From contig NZ_CP106877.1 in the NCBI RefSeq assembly GCF_026547205.1, forward strand, positions 1,142,771 through 1,206,770: a stretch of 64,000 bases of DNA, given 5' to 3'. This stretch comes from Fervidibacillus halotolerans (GTDB lineage Bacteria > Bacillota > Bacilli > Bacillales > Caldibacillaceae). Positions 26,720 through 35,268 of this stretch are shown piece by piece. Each line of letters opens with the position of its first letter. The first letter of the stretch is position 1. Position numbers and translations under genes: made by a program. The notes below the pieces were generated by a model. It made no database searches. It was given only the letters and a program-made list of their open reading frames with translations, and was not told the origin of the DNA.

Positions 26720-27075
26720 AGCTCTATAATTTTTGATGTTGGTGACTAAACCTAGAACCTTTTTTGATCAAAAAAATAGAGACAAGTGACACTCCCCTGG
26801 TAAAATGTAATCGCCAAACCACATTTATAGGAGTAATGTCACATGTCTCATCATTATTGAAGTTCCATTGGCGACAACTCCTGCGGGGAAAGCACGAGCC
26901 TCGAGACCCAGCAGGAACGAAGTGACAAGGAGACTCGAGCCGTGCTACTGGATGCGCGTCCGCCAATGGAACGAATCACTTCAAACCGATTTTGGATGAA
27001 TGGACAACCTGATCCGATTACATTTTACTGAAAAAAGTCACGAAATTATTCACCAACACGATTTGACAAAGAACC
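26720..27075 (+). mobile_element. MITE-like ISL3 derivative, copy 2
   Basis: The 356-bp element has the same ends as copy 1: AGCTCTATAATTTTT...GTTGGTGACTAA at 26720 and, inverted, GGTTCTTTGTCAAATCG...GTTGGTGAATAA ending at 27075. The flanks AAAAAAAC (26712-26719) and AAAAAAAA (27076-27083) form a 7-of-8 target duplication. It keeps the transposase ribosome site and start codon (ATG 26836, MSHVSS) but then passes directly into the GC-rich palindrome and the 3' end. All coding sequence between is gone. It would need a transposase supplied from elsewhere. Its orientation is opposite to copy 1. Confidence 0.85.
26862..26972. repeat. GC-rich nested palindrome inside the MITE-like element
   Basis: The outer arms GTTCCATTGGCG (26862-26873) and CGCCAATGGAAC (26961-26972) are exact complements. 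Inner arms AGCACGAGCCTCGAG (about 26891-26905) and CTCGAGCCGTGCT (about 26934-26946) pair imperfectly, and the middle contains CAGGAACGAAGTGACAAGG. Transcribed, this would be a long branched hairpin. A decayed copy lies at 2245-2352. Confidence 0.8.
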
Positions 27076-27099
27076 AAAAAAAAACCGGAAATACCGGTT
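27076..27099 (-). terminator. Intrinsic terminator after ymxH
   Basis: AACCGG, loop TATTT, CCGGTT, then a run of T reaching 27076. The run doubles as the target duplication of the adjacent element. Confidence 0.82.
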
Positions 27100-27129
27100 G
27101 TTAACTGTTTCGAATATTTATGTTGTCGT

Positions 27130-27396
27130 TTACGATTGATTGAATTCATCTTCAGGAAAGTCAATAATAATCATATCTGTCCCAATTTTTTTTACATATT
27201 TCCAAGGTACGCGAATTTCTCCGCCCGTTTTACGAAATTGAAACCATTTTCCAGTCGGTATAATTAACGCGACGATCTGTCCTGTCTGTTCATTGATCTC
27301 CAAATCCGTTTGACCGAGTACCCCTAGTCGTTCCGCTTTTTTTATATCGACGATTTCTTTACCGCTCAATTCACTTAATCGCACCAATGTACTCAC
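27130..27396 (-). CDS. ymxH: YmxH/YlmC family PRC-barrel protein
   Basis: This 88-residue small beta protein of the PRC-barrel type (RLSELSGKEIVDIKKAERLG, then VLGQTDLEIN, IPWKYVKKIGTDMIIID-like strands) belongs to the YlmC/YmxH sporulation-associated family. In B. subtilis ymxH lies between mlpA and spoVFA, as here. The function is undefined. A terminator follows directly. It reads from ATG 27396 with GGAAAGGGTGAG upstream. Confidence 0.88.
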   Translation of the reverse strand: MSTLVRLSELSGKEIVDIKKAERLGVLGQTDLEINEQTGQIVALIIPTGKWFQFRKTGGEIRVPWKYVKKIGTDMIIIDFPEDEFNQS

Positions 27397-27482
27397 CCTT
27401 TCCTGTCCTTCTTGTATTAATGTATTCCGATATGGATTAATTTAGAAGAAGGAGTCAGGAAAAGTGTTCGACGATTCATCCA

Positions 27483-28715
27483 TTATTCCTTTGGTAATCT
27501 TCCCGTCGGATTAATGACCGCAATGGAGAAATGGTTTGAAAAAATTTTCTGAATTAACGAATTCACTTCTTCCTTCGTCACACCATCGATCAATTGAATC
27601 GTTTCATCTAACGTTCGATGTTTTTTTAAATATAATTCATTTTTCCCGTTTCTACTCATCCGACTATTCGTACTCTCTAAACTTAACATGATGTTTCCCT
27701 TTAGTTGTTCCTTACTATTTTTTATTTCTCGATCGGTTATTCCCTTTTCCACAAATCGGTGAATTGAAGTCTGAATTGATTCAAATAGGGTATCCATTTG
27801 GTCTACACCTGTACCCCCATATATCGTTACCATTCCCGTGTCATAAAAGGAAGAGTGGTAGGAAAAAATCGAGTAAGCCAAACCTTTTTCTTCTCGAATT
27901 TCTTGGAATAAGCGACTGCTCATTCCCCCACCTAAAATATTATTTGCAATGATTAACGGATACATTTGATGGTGGGAAACAGGAATCCCTTCAAATCCTA
28001 TGCAAAGATGGGCCTGTTCTGTATCCTTCCTTTTTACAATTTGATTTTGGTGAAACTTCGGTAATTCCTTTTCAATCCTTCGATTGTTCACTTGATAAGA
28101 TCCAAATAGGTTTTCCACCTCTTGAATCAATGTTTCATCCACGTTCCCAGCAATGGATATGACGACATTTTCCGGTGTATACATTTGTTCCATATATGTT
28201 TTTAACGTCTGTCTGTTAAATGACGCCACCGTTTCCTCAGTACCTAAAATCGGATAACCTAAGGAATGATTTTCGTAAACAGCTTTGCTTAACAGATCGT
28301 GTACGATATCATCGGGTGTGTCCTCATACATTTTAATTTCTTCCATAACGACTTTTTTTTCTTTCGACAACTCTTCTTCATCGAAAGTCGAATTAAAAAA
28401 CATATCCGCTAAAATATTTAAGGCGTAAGACGTGTGTCGATCTAAAACTTTCGCATAATAACAAGTATATTCTTTTGAAGTGAAAGCATTCACTTGTCCA
28501 CCAATTCGGTCAAAAGACTCGGCAATATCCCGTGCACTTCTCGTTTTTGTACCTTTGAAAAACATGTGTTCTAAAAAATGGGAAATCCCGTTTAGTTCTT
28601 TTGGTTCATTTCGAGATCCTGTTTTAATCCAGATGCCTAAGGATACGGATCGGACGGTGGGTATTTTTTCCATAACAATCCGAACGCCATTTTTGCACGT
28701 ATATTTATTTACCAA
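27483..28715 (-). CDS. mlpA: M16 family zinc peptidase MlpA (YmxG)
   Basis: The 410-residue single-chain M16 peptidase has the zinc site H46-F-L-E49-H50, the distal EKKVVMEEIKMYED glutamates, and the C-terminal REEKGLAYSIFSYHSS motif. It resembles mitochondrial processing peptidase beta. B. subtilis MlpA (YmxG) lies at the same place after ylxY. It begins with TTG, supported by GGAGGAGG upstream. The third M16 protein in the window after ymfF and ymfH, it carries both motifs in one protein and so may act as a homodimer (inference). Confidence 0.92.
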   Translation of the reverse strand: MVNKYTCKNGVRIVMEKIPTVRSVSLGIWIKTGSRNEPKELNGISHFLEHMFFKGTKTRSARDIAESFDRIGGQVNAFTSKEYTCYYAKVLDRHTSYALNILADMFFNSTFDEEELSKEKKVVMEEIKMYEDTPDDIVHDLLSKAVYENHSLGYPILGTEETVASFNRQTLKTYMEQMYTPENVVISIAGNVDETLIQEVENLFGSYQVNNRRIEKELPKFHQNQIVKRKDTEQAHLCIGFEGIPVSHHQMYPLIIANNILGGGMSSRLFQEIREEKGLAYSIFSYHSSFYDTGMVTIYGGTGVDQMDTLFESIQTSIHRFVEKGITDREIKNSKEQLKGNIMLSLESTNSRMSRNGKNELYLKKHRTLDETIQLIDGVTKEEVNSLIQKIFSNHFSIAVINPTGRLPKE

Positions 28716-28853
28716 ACAAAGTCCTCCTCCAAGTTGCTATGAAATCTTTTATAAGCATTATTATAGTATTTTACCGAAAATTTACAAATAAATCGCCTTT
28801 TCATATACCCATTTGTAATCTGAAATTTCCCTTCAAAGGTTAAATAGCGAAAG

Positions 28854-29813
28854 TCACTTGATTCTTTTTTCATCCAATAGTTCAGAAATCGTACTCGGAA
28901 TATAACCACGATCTTTCAATTCGATCAAAATTTGTTCGAGGGCGTTTGAAGTCGATTCGGTCGGATGCATTAAAATAATGGCCCCGTTATGTACTTGTTT
29001 CCTTACCCGATTAAGGACCACTTCGGTAGGCGGATTTCTCCAATCGATCGTATCCACCGTCCACATAATCGTTTGCATATTCATTTCATCAGCGATTTGC
29101 ACCGTTTCTTCACGAAAGCTACCACTAGGTGGAGCAAATAAAGAGGGTTTGACACCGATTGCTGCTTCGATGATTCGATTCGTTTCTTCCAATTCTTTTT
29201 TCGTCTCCGCTACCGTCAATCGAGCAAAGTCGGGATGGGAATAGGAGTGATTTCCAATTTCATGCCCTTCATTGAAAATCATTTTGACCAAATCCGTATT
29301 TTGTTTCGCCCATTTTCCTTCTAAAAAAAAAGTGGCATGTACTTGTTGTCTTTTTAATGTGGCAAGAATGGAAGAAATATATTCATTTCCCCATGCTACA
29401 TTGATGGTTATAGCTACGGTCGGTTTTTCCGGATGGCCTCGATAAATAGGAGCAGGGGGAAGATCTTCCAAATGAATTTTTGGGGGAACTTGTTTGAAAA
29501 CTAGTTTTTTCTCGTCAAACATTCCATCAATTTTCATTTTTTGATACGTTGATTCCACATCAACCCGTAATCCGTTGTAACCAGGTATTTTTTTCCAAAC
29601 TTTATCTATTCTTGCATTCTCAGGTTCTTTTTCATACTCTTTTCGTCGCTGTTCGATCTCCATATATAAAGAATCCTTGATCGCTGTTGCGGTGATCGCT
29701 TCTGTTCGAAGTTTTTCTACATAAAGTTCAGATAATGGGTTTTGAACAATAAAATAGCCGAATATCATGATGGTTATAAGTATGATTGGACGCTTGAAAG
29801 ATTGTTTCTTCAT
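28854..29813 (-). CDS. ylxY: Polysaccharide deacetylase family protein YlxY
   Basis: At 319 residues it matches B. subtilis YlxY. An N-terminal hydrophobic anchor (about 8-28) is followed by a NodB-like domain in which TINVAWGNEYISS replaces the usual TFDDG, and HSYSHPDF supplies the metal-type histidines. The missing TFDDG aspartates suggest loss of metal-dependent deacetylase activity, as noted for some sporulation homologues. The start at ATG 29813 is preceded by GGGAGGGG; the reading is open six codons earlier but those codons contain the ribosome site. It is located after pnp, the usual order. Confidence 0.88.
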   Translation of the reverse strand: MKKQSFKRPIILITIMIFGYFIVQNPLSELYVEKLRTEAITATAIKDSLYMEIEQRRKEYEKEPENARIDKVWKKIPGYNGLRVDVESTYQKMKIDGMFDEKKLVFKQVPPKIHLEDLPPAPIYRGHPEKPTVAITINVAWGNEYISSILATLKRQQVHATFFLEGKWAKQNTDLVKMIFNEGHEIGNHSYSHPDFARLTVAETKKELEETNRIIEAAIGVKPSLFAPPSGSFREETVQIADEMNMQTIMWTVDTIDWRNPPTEVVLNRVRKQVHNGAIILMHPTESTSNALEQILIELKDRGYIPSTISELLDEKRIK

Positions 29814-29883
29814 TCGCTCTACCCCTCCCATTTAAATCTATGATTTACATGGACAGGATAGAACGTGGATTTTTTTTCCAATT

Positions 29884-29919
29884 AAAAAGGGACCTACTCT
29901 TTAATGAGAAAGTCCTTTT
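29884..29919 (-). terminator. Probable intrinsic terminator after pnp
   Basis: AAAAGGAC and GTCCCTTTTT arms (one bulged C) around an AT-rich loop that contains CTCATTAAAGAG, between pnp and ylxY. Confidence 0.6.
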
Positions 29920-29986
29920 GCCATGTAAGTCGATATGGAAAGGGAGAAGGAAAATCCCCATAAATAGGAAGATTCATTCCTTCATT

Positions 29987-32098
29987 TTAATTACCCTTGT
30001 GTTTATTTTTCTCCCGTAACGCTGCTTTTCGGGATAAATTTACACGTCCTTGTCGATCGATATCAATTACTTTTACAAGCACTTCATCACCGATGTGAAC
30101 GACGTCTTCTACCCTTCCGACCCGTTCTTCAGCCAATTCCGAAATATGAACGAGACCATCTTTTCCATTGAATAGTTCGACGAAGGCACCGAATTTTTCA
30201 ATTCTACGCACTTTACCGATATACATTTTTCCGACTTCAATTTCTTGAACAATCGATTCAATCATTTTTTGTGCTTTTTCATTCATATCTTGATCTGTAG
30301 AAGAGATATAAATTGTTCCATCTTGTTCAATATCAATTTTTACGCCAGTTTCGTCAATAATCCGTTTCACCACTTTACCACTCGGTCCGATCACATCTCC
30401 TATTTTGTCAGGATTAATATGCATCGACAAAATTTTCGGAGCATACGGTGATAATCTTTCTCGAGGTTTGGATATCGTTTGTAACATATGTTCTAAAATT
30501 TGCAACCGACCTTTTTTGGCTTGTTCTAAGGCTTCTTGTAAAATTTCTTTGGACAGTCCGTCGATTTTGATATCCATTTGCAAAGCGGTAACTCCTCGAT
30601 CCGTCCCAGCAACTTTGAAATCCATATCTCCAAGATGGTCTTCCATTCCTTGAATATCCGTTAAAATCGTATAATGTTCACCGTTTTTTACAAGCCCCAT
30701 AGCAATTCCGGCAACCGGTGCTTTTATTGGAACTCCTGCATCCATCAAAGCCAATGTACTACCACAAATACTCGCTTGTGATGTCGATCCGTTCGATTCC
30801 AACACTTCAGATACTAACCGAATCGTATACGGGAATTCTTCTTCAGAAGGAATTATCGGTTCTAAAGCCCGTTCACCTAACGCACCATGTCCAATTTCCC
30901 TTCTTCCTGGTCCTCGAATGGGGCCTGCCTCACCGACGGAAAATGGAGGGAAATTATAGTGATGCATAAAACGTTTTTCTTCTTCAATTCCAAGGCCATC
31001 TAATATTTGCACATCTCCAAGGGCTCCAAGGGTACAAACGGATAAAGCTTGTGTTTGACCGCGCGTAAATAATCCAGATCCGTGAGCACGGGGCAGAATG
31101 CTAACAGACGAAGACAGTGGTCGAATCTCGTCAATTCTTCTTCCATCTGGACGGATTTTTTCGACGGTAATCAATCTTCTTACTTCTTCTTTCACGAGCT
31201 TGTCCATCATGGACTGCACTTGTTTCAGTAATTCCTCATCCGCTTCCTCATTTTCATATTTCTCGATAATGTCTTGTTTAATCGACTCGATTGCCGTATC
31301 CCTTGCTTGTTTTTCTGGAATACGGATCGCTTCAAGCAATTGTTTTTCACAGAGGGAACGTACTTCTTTTTCCACTTCTGGGTCAATTTCAAATAATGGA
31401 ACATCCATTTTATCTTTACCGACTTTTTGAGCAATTTCCTCTTGGAAAGCGATTAATTTTTTAATTTCCTCATGACCAAACATGATCGCTTCAAGCATCG
31501 TTTCTTCCGGTACTTCATCGGCTCCGGCTTCAACCATATTAATGGCATCCTTCGTACCTGCCACACTTAAATGCATTTTACTTCTTTCCGATTGTTCGAC
31601 AGTCGGGTTAATCACAAATTTTCCATCAATCAAGCCGACGATCACACCTGCAATCGGACCGTTAAATGGAATATCCGAAATAGTCAATGCAAGGGACGAG
31701 CCAAACATTGCAGCCATTTCCGTTGAACAATCTTGGTCGACGCTCAAAACGGTACTTACGACTTGAACTTCATTCCGAAATCCTTCTGGGAATAATGGCC
31801 GAAGGGGGCGATCGATAAGGCGAGCCGCCAAAATGGCTTTTTCACTCGGTCGACCTTCCCTTTTAATAAACCCACCAGGTATTTTCCCGACAGCATATAA
31901 TCGTTCTTCGTAATTAACCGTCAAGGGAAAAAAGTCGACGGATTTTGGTTCCTTCGAAGCGACCGCTGTACTTAAAACAACGCTATCTCCATAACGGACG
32001 AGCACTGCACCATTTGCTTGTTTGGCTAGTCGTCCTAATTCAACAGACAGCTTTCGTCCAGCCAAATCGATGGAAAAAACATGTATTTCATTTTCCAT
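29987..32098 (-). CDS. pnp: Polyribonucleotide nucleotidyltransferase (PNPase)
   Basis: The 703-residue phosphorolytic 3'-5' exoribonuclease has two RNase PH domains separated by a helical domain (about 210-310), a KH domain at about 555-615 ([16 protein letters not shown]) and an S1 domain at about 620-690 ([17 protein letters not shown]), ending in a basic tail. The second PH core has the catalytic aspartates in [18 protein letters not shown]. It works in RNA turnover as a trimer. It is placed downstream of rpsO as in most bacteria. Confidence 0.98.
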   Translation of the reverse strand: MENEIHVFSIDLAGRKLSVELGRLAKQANGAVLVRYGDSVVLSTAVASKEPKSVDFFPLTVNYEERLYAVGKIPGGFIKREGRPSEKAILAARLIDRPLRPLFPEGFRNEVQVVSTVLSVDQDCSTEMAAMFGSSLALTISDIPFNGPIAGVIVGLIDGKFVINPTVEQSERSKMHLSVAGTKDAINMVEAGADEVPEETMLEAIMFGHEEIKKLIAFQEEIAQKVGKDKMDVPLFEIDPEVEKEVRSLCEKQLLEAIRIPEKQARDTAIESIKQDIIEKYENEEADEELLKQVQSMMDKLVKEEVRRLITVEKIRPDGRRIDEIRPLSSSVSILPRAHGSGLFTRGQTQALSVCTLGALGDVQILDGLGIEEEKRFMHHYNFPPFSVGEAGPIRGPGRREIGHGALGERALEPIIPSEEEFPYTIRLVSEVLESNGSTSQASICGSTLALMDAGVPIKAPVAGIAMGLVKNGEHYTILTDIQGMEDHLGDMDFKVAGTDRGVTALQMDIKIDGLSKEILQEALEQAKKGRLQILEHMLQTISKPRERLSPYAPKILSMHINPDKIGDVIGPSGKVVKRIIDETGVKIDIEQDGTIYISSTDQDMNEKAQKMIESIVQEIEVGKMYIGKVRRIEKFGAFVELFNGKDGLVHISELAEERVGRVEDVVHIGDEVLVKVIDIDRQGRVNLSRKAALREKNKHKGN

Positions 32099-32221
32099 AT
32101 ACGGACTCCTCTCTTATTACAAATTTCGCAACAACGATTTCTTTTTATTATGTATTGTAAACAAAGGACAAGGGTTCATAAACGTCACTTTTTGGTATTC
32201 CAAGAAGTTAGCAAAGCTAAC

Positions 32222-32243
32222 AAAAAAGCGGGATGACTCCCGC
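32222..32243 (-). terminator. Intrinsic terminator after rpsO
   Basis: GCGGGA, loop GTCA, TCCCGC, then TTTTTT, between rpsO and pnp. Confidence 0.9.
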
Positions 32244-32248
32244 TTTTT

Positions 32249-32518
32249 TTATCGGCGTAAACCGAGCTTGTTAATTAATTCACGGTAACGTTGAACATCT
32301 TTATTACGCAAATATGCTAACAAGTTACGGCGTTTACCAACCATTTTGTATAGCCCGCGACGGGAATGGTGGTCTTTTTTATGAACTTTCAAATGTTCAT
32401 TTAACAAATTAATTTGTTCTGTTAAAATCGCAATTTGAACTTCCGGTGATCCTGTGTCGTTTTCGTGAATTTTAAACTGTTCAATGATTTCATTTTTTCT
32501 TTCTTGCGACAATGCCAT
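32249..32518 (-). CDS. rpsO: Ribosomal protein S15
   Basis: 89 residues, the standard S15 length, with [17 protein letters not shown] and [19 protein letters not shown] contacting 16S rRNA. ATG 32518 has a strong ATAGGAGGTG site; the longer upstream reading is through the leader. S15 organises the central domain of the 30S subunit and in several bacteria represses its own mRNA. It has its own promoter (32614-32642) and terminator. Confidence 0.98.
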   Translation of the reverse strand: MALSQERKNEIIEQFKIHENDTGSPEVQIAILTEQINLLNEHLKVHKKDHHSRRGLYKMVGKRRNLLAYLRNKDVQRYRELINKLGLRR

Positions 32519-32607
32519 GTTGATTTCACCTCCTATATCTTTACATCCCCTATTACTGAGCAAGCGCCGGAGTCATCGACTTGCCAAGCAAAGGTTCATA
32601 GAATACG
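32519..32607 (-). promoter_or_regulatory. rpsO mRNA leader, possibly structured
   Basis: The leader contains TTGGCAAGTCGATGACTCCGG followed by CGCTTGC, able to form hairpins before the AGGAGGTG site. S15 autoregulatory leaders are known in several bacteria; the assignment here is inference, as I cannot fold it. Confidence 0.35.
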
Positions 32608-32613
32608 CTAATT

Positions 32614-32642
32614 AGAATACTACTTTTTTTCGAAAAATGCAA
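32614..32642 (-). promoter_or_regulatory. Sigma-A promoter of rpsO
   Basis: TTGCAT, a 17-base spacer, then TATTCT, between ribF and rpsO. Confidence 0.6.
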
Positions 32643-32660
32643 GTATGGTTTACCATTTTT

Positions 32661-33617
32661 TCACCGATGGTCGATGGATGAAATCGAGTTGAAAAAATCC
32701 ATCGCTTGTTTTTTATCCCTTGTAATTTGTTTACTGAGTTCATCGACGGAGGTAAATTTTCGTTCTTCTCGAATCCTCTTATACCATTTGATATTGACGC
32801 TTTCGCCATATAGGTCATCTTGAAAATTTAGTAAATGAACTTCGATCATTCTTTGTCTTCGCTCATTATGAAATGTAGGTTTGAAACCGATATTACAAAC
32901 CCCTGGAATCCATTGGCCATTTACAAAAACTTCAACCGCATAAACTCCGTCCTTCGGAAGTACGTAACGATGATCCACATCAATATTTGCTGTTGGGAAT
33001 CCGATGGTTCTTCCCCGCTTCTCTCCGTGAACAACCGTACCAGAAATGGTATAATGCCTGCCTAACATCGCAGGAACTTGATCCACATTGCCCAGTTTGA
33101 TTAAATTTCGAATTGAAGTTGAACTAATCTTTTCATTTTGAACCATCATTTTTTCAATAACGGTATAAGAAAATCGATTTTCACTTAATTGTTTAATCGT
33201 ATTCATATTTCCTTTACCATATCTTCCATATGTATAATCAAATCCTGCAACGAGATGTTTTACATTCAACTGAACGATATATTGTTCGATAAACTGCTCT
33301 GGGGACAATTTTGAAAATTCCTTCGTAAAAGGGACGATAATGAAATAATCGATTCCTAACGCTTGAATTCGTTGCTTTTTTTCATGTAATAGTGTTAAAT
33401 ACTTAACTTTTTCCGGATTTCCTAAAACGGCTTTTGGCGAAGGATCAAAGGTCATCACTCCACTATGTAATCCCCTTTTTTCGGCCTCTTCCTTTGCTGT
33501 TCCAATCACTTTTTGATGGCCAATGTGAATCCCATCAAAATAGCCGATGGCGAGGGACAGGGGGGGCAACTCATCCACGGCGTTTTTATTCTCTTCCGTC
33601 AAATAAATGACTTTCAC
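32661..33617 (-). CDS. ribF: Bifunctional riboflavin kinase/FAD synthetase
   Basis: The 318 residues have an N-terminal nucleotidyltransferase domain (AIGYFDGIHIGHQKVI, then TSSTSIRNLI-like ISSTSIRNLIKLG) and a C-terminal flavokinase barrel (GRTIGFPTANI, then CNIGFKPTF). It makes FMN and FAD from riboflavin and ATP; the B. subtilis name is ribC. I choose GTG 33617, preceded by AGAAAGG at good spacing; a GTG four codons earlier lies in that ribosome site. It follows truB, as in Bacillus. Confidence 0.95.
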   Translation of the reverse strand: MKVIYLTEENKNAVDELPPLSLAIGYFDGIHIGHQKVIGTAKEEAEKRGLHSGVMTFDPSPKAVLGNPEKVKYLTLLHEKKQRIQALGIDYFIIVPFTKEFSKLSPEQFIEQYIVQLNVKHLVAGFDYTYGRYGKGNMNTIKQLSENRFSYTVIEKMMVQNEKISSTSIRNLIKLGNVDQVPAMLGRHYTISGTVVHGEKRGRTIGFPTANIDVDHRYVLPKDGVYAVEVFVNGQWIPGVCNIGFKPTFHNERRQRMIEVHLLNFQDDLYGESVNIKWYKRIREERKFTSVDELSKQITRDKKQAMDFFNSISSIDHR

Positions 33618-33634
33618 TGTTAAACGCACCTTTC

Positions 33635-34564
33635 TTATCGGTCTTTCATCTCGTTATCCAGATTTAACACACGGATCGGCTTTATAAACCCATTTTTGTT
33701 CGGGTGTAGCTGATACAAAGCGATCATTTTCTCGTGGTTCGTTATTGCTATGGGACCATTGGAGGAAAGCAAGAATTCCGGTGCCTGTATTACCGCTCCG
33801 TTTTTCACTCTCGTAGCTAATTTATCATGAATTTCATATTTCGGCAATCGATTCAGTACTTGTTCAATAGGTATAATGGCCTCTTCAATTTTTCTGCGAG
33901 CAACCAATTGTTCAATTTCTTCAAAGGTGAGACTATTTTTTGCCGTAATTCCCGCTGACTCAATCCGAACGAGCTTTGACATATGGGCTGGATAACCTAA
34001 CATGTCTCCTATCATCACGGCAAGGGTGCGGATATACGTCCCTTTACTACACTTCACCCGAAAGTTAATGTGAACCGGATCCCCCTCAAATGTATCCAAA
34101 TCATCTAGTAATTCTAGTTCAAAGATTTTTACTTTCCTTTTTGGCCGTTCAACCGTTTTTCCTTCCCTCGCATATTCGTATAAACGTTTCCCGTTCACCT
34201 TCACTGCAGAATACATAGGTGGAACTTGGATGATTTCACCGGTTAAACGGTGAAATACCTTTACGATGTCTCCTCTACGGAACGGTTTTGTAATCGACTT
34301 TTGTTCAACGATTTCTCCATCGGCATCTTCTGTCGTAGTGGAAATGCCAATCGTTACTGTGCCTTCATAACTTTTATTTTCATTTTGTATAAATTGAACA
34401 ACCTTCGTTGCCTCGCCAATAGCGATGGGGAGCACTCCGGTTACACTAGGATCAAGCGTTCCTGTATGCCCGATTTTTTTAATACCTAACAATCTTCTTA
34501 ACTTTACGACACAATCATGGGAAGAGTACCCGGAAGGTTTCCAAAGGGGTAAAATCCCATTCAT
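33635..34564 (-). CDS. truB: tRNA pseudouridine-55 synthase TruB
   Basis: 309 residues, the same as B. subtilis. MNGILPLWKPSGYSSHD at the start and the catalytic aspartate in KIGHTGTLDPSVTGVL are characteristic. It modifies U55 in the T-loop of tRNAs. ATG 34564 has AGAAGGTG upstream; the GTG three codons earlier is part of that site. A very strong hairpin lies between rbfA and this gene, so truB-ribF may be transcribed from readthrough or a separate promoter that I do not see. Confidence 0.96.
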   Translation of the reverse strand: MNGILPLWKPSGYSSHDCVVKLRRLLGIKKIGHTGTLDPSVTGVLPIAIGEATKVVQFIQNENKSYEGTVTIGISTTTEDADGEIVEQKSITKPFRRGDIVKVFHRLTGEIIQVPPMYSAVKVNGKRLYEYAREGKTVERPKRKVKIFELELLDDLDTFEGDPVHINFRVKCSKGTYIRTLAVMIGDMLGYPAHMSKLVRIESAGITAKNSLTFEEIEQLVARRKIEEAIIPIEQVLNRLPKYEIHDKLATRVKNGAVIQAPEFLLSSNGPIAITNHEKMIALYQLHPNKNGFIKPIRVLNLDNEMKDR

Positions 34565-34582
34565 ACCATTCACCTTCTATTC

Positions 34583-34615
34583 AAAAGGGTCTGACGAAAC
34601 CAGTCAGACCCTTTT
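34583..34615 (-). terminator. Strong hairpin/terminator between rbfA and truB
   Basis: Perfect 13-bp stem AAAAGGGTCTGAC / GTCAGACCCTTTT with a 7-nt loop. The rbfA side carries a seven-A run, so the hairpin could work in both directions; on the minus strand the stem itself ends in TTTT. Confidence 0.82.
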
Positions 34616-34616
34616 T

Positions 34617-34973
34617 TTAATTTTCTTCCTTTTTTTCATGATTAATATTTTGTAGGAGTGTTTCAATTCGGTTTCCGTATTCGATTGATTCGTCGAATTC
34701 GAAATCGATTTCCGGGGTTTTTCTTAAACGAATCCGTCTACCGATTTCTGAACGGATAAACCCCTTTGCCTTTGTGAGGCCAATTAGCGTATTTTCCCTT
34801 TCCTCTTCTCCACCTAAAACAGAAATAAATACCTTTGCTTGCTGTAGATCTCCAGTCACTTCCACATCAGTTACAGTAACAAATCCAATTCTCGGATCTT
34901 TAATTTTCCGGCTGATGATATCGCTCAGTTCTTTTTTCATTTGTTCCCCAACTTGTTTTGCACGGATTTTCAA
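34617..34973 (-). CDS. rbfA: Ribosome-binding factor A
   Basis: This 118-residue KH-like protein matures the 16S 5' helix. [20 protein letters not shown] at the start and the [20 protein letters not shown] segment are typical. The start is TTG 34973, directly after a near-ideal GGAGGTGATC; a longer reading runs through that site. It is the last gene of the rimP-nusA-infB operon, followed by a strong terminator. Confidence 0.95.
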   Translation of the reverse strand: MKIRAKQVGEQMKKELSDIISRKIKDPRIGFVTVTDVEVTGDLQQAKVFISVLGGEEERENTLIGLTKAKGFIRSEIGRRIRLRKTPEIDFEFDESIEYGNRIETLLQNINHEKKEEN

Positions 34974-34989
34974 GTTGATCACCTCCGGG

Positions 34990-35268
34990 TTAAAGCCACT
35001 CAATTTCAGTTATTGTCAGTTCAATTTCAGGAAAGGAGTCGATGAGTTTTAAAACTTGTTGGTATTCCTTTTCAGCGACTTCTTTTACTGTCGATACGGT
35101 AACGAGTGCTATTTTAGACCGTTGCCACTGATTTTGAAAATCGATTTCTGCTACGGCAAAATTGAATTTCTGTCGAATTCGCGTTAAAATACGTTGTAAA
35201 ATGGCCCGCTTGTCTTTCAACGATTGACAATGATAGAAATAACACTCAATTTCCGCAGAAAGAATCAT
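34990..35268 (-). CDS. ylxP: YlxP (DUF503) protein
   Basis: A 92-residue ferredoxin-fold protein ([20 protein letters not shown], then [24 protein letters not shown]) of the DUF503 family, found between infB and rbfA in Bacilli. It overlaps infB by 4 bases (translational coupling). Its role is not established; the location suggests a link to ribosome assembly or translation initiation. Confidence 0.9.
   Translation of the reverse strand: MILSAEIECYFYHCQSLKDKRAILQRILTRIRQKFNFAVAEIDFQNQWQRSKIALVTVSTVKEVAEKEYQQVLKLIDSFPEIELTITEIEWL

Noticed and set aside
26724-26966. An 80-codon minus-strand frame, Arg/Ser/Pro-rich
   Set aside because: It lies wholly inside the MITE-like element and reads through the palindrome; the retained transposase start is on the opposite strand.
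2142-27075. Inversion of the 24-kb segment between the two oppositely oriented IS derivatives
   Set aside because: Gene order inside the segment agrees with B. subtilis orientation, and each copy has its own matching target duplication, so no inversion is indicated.
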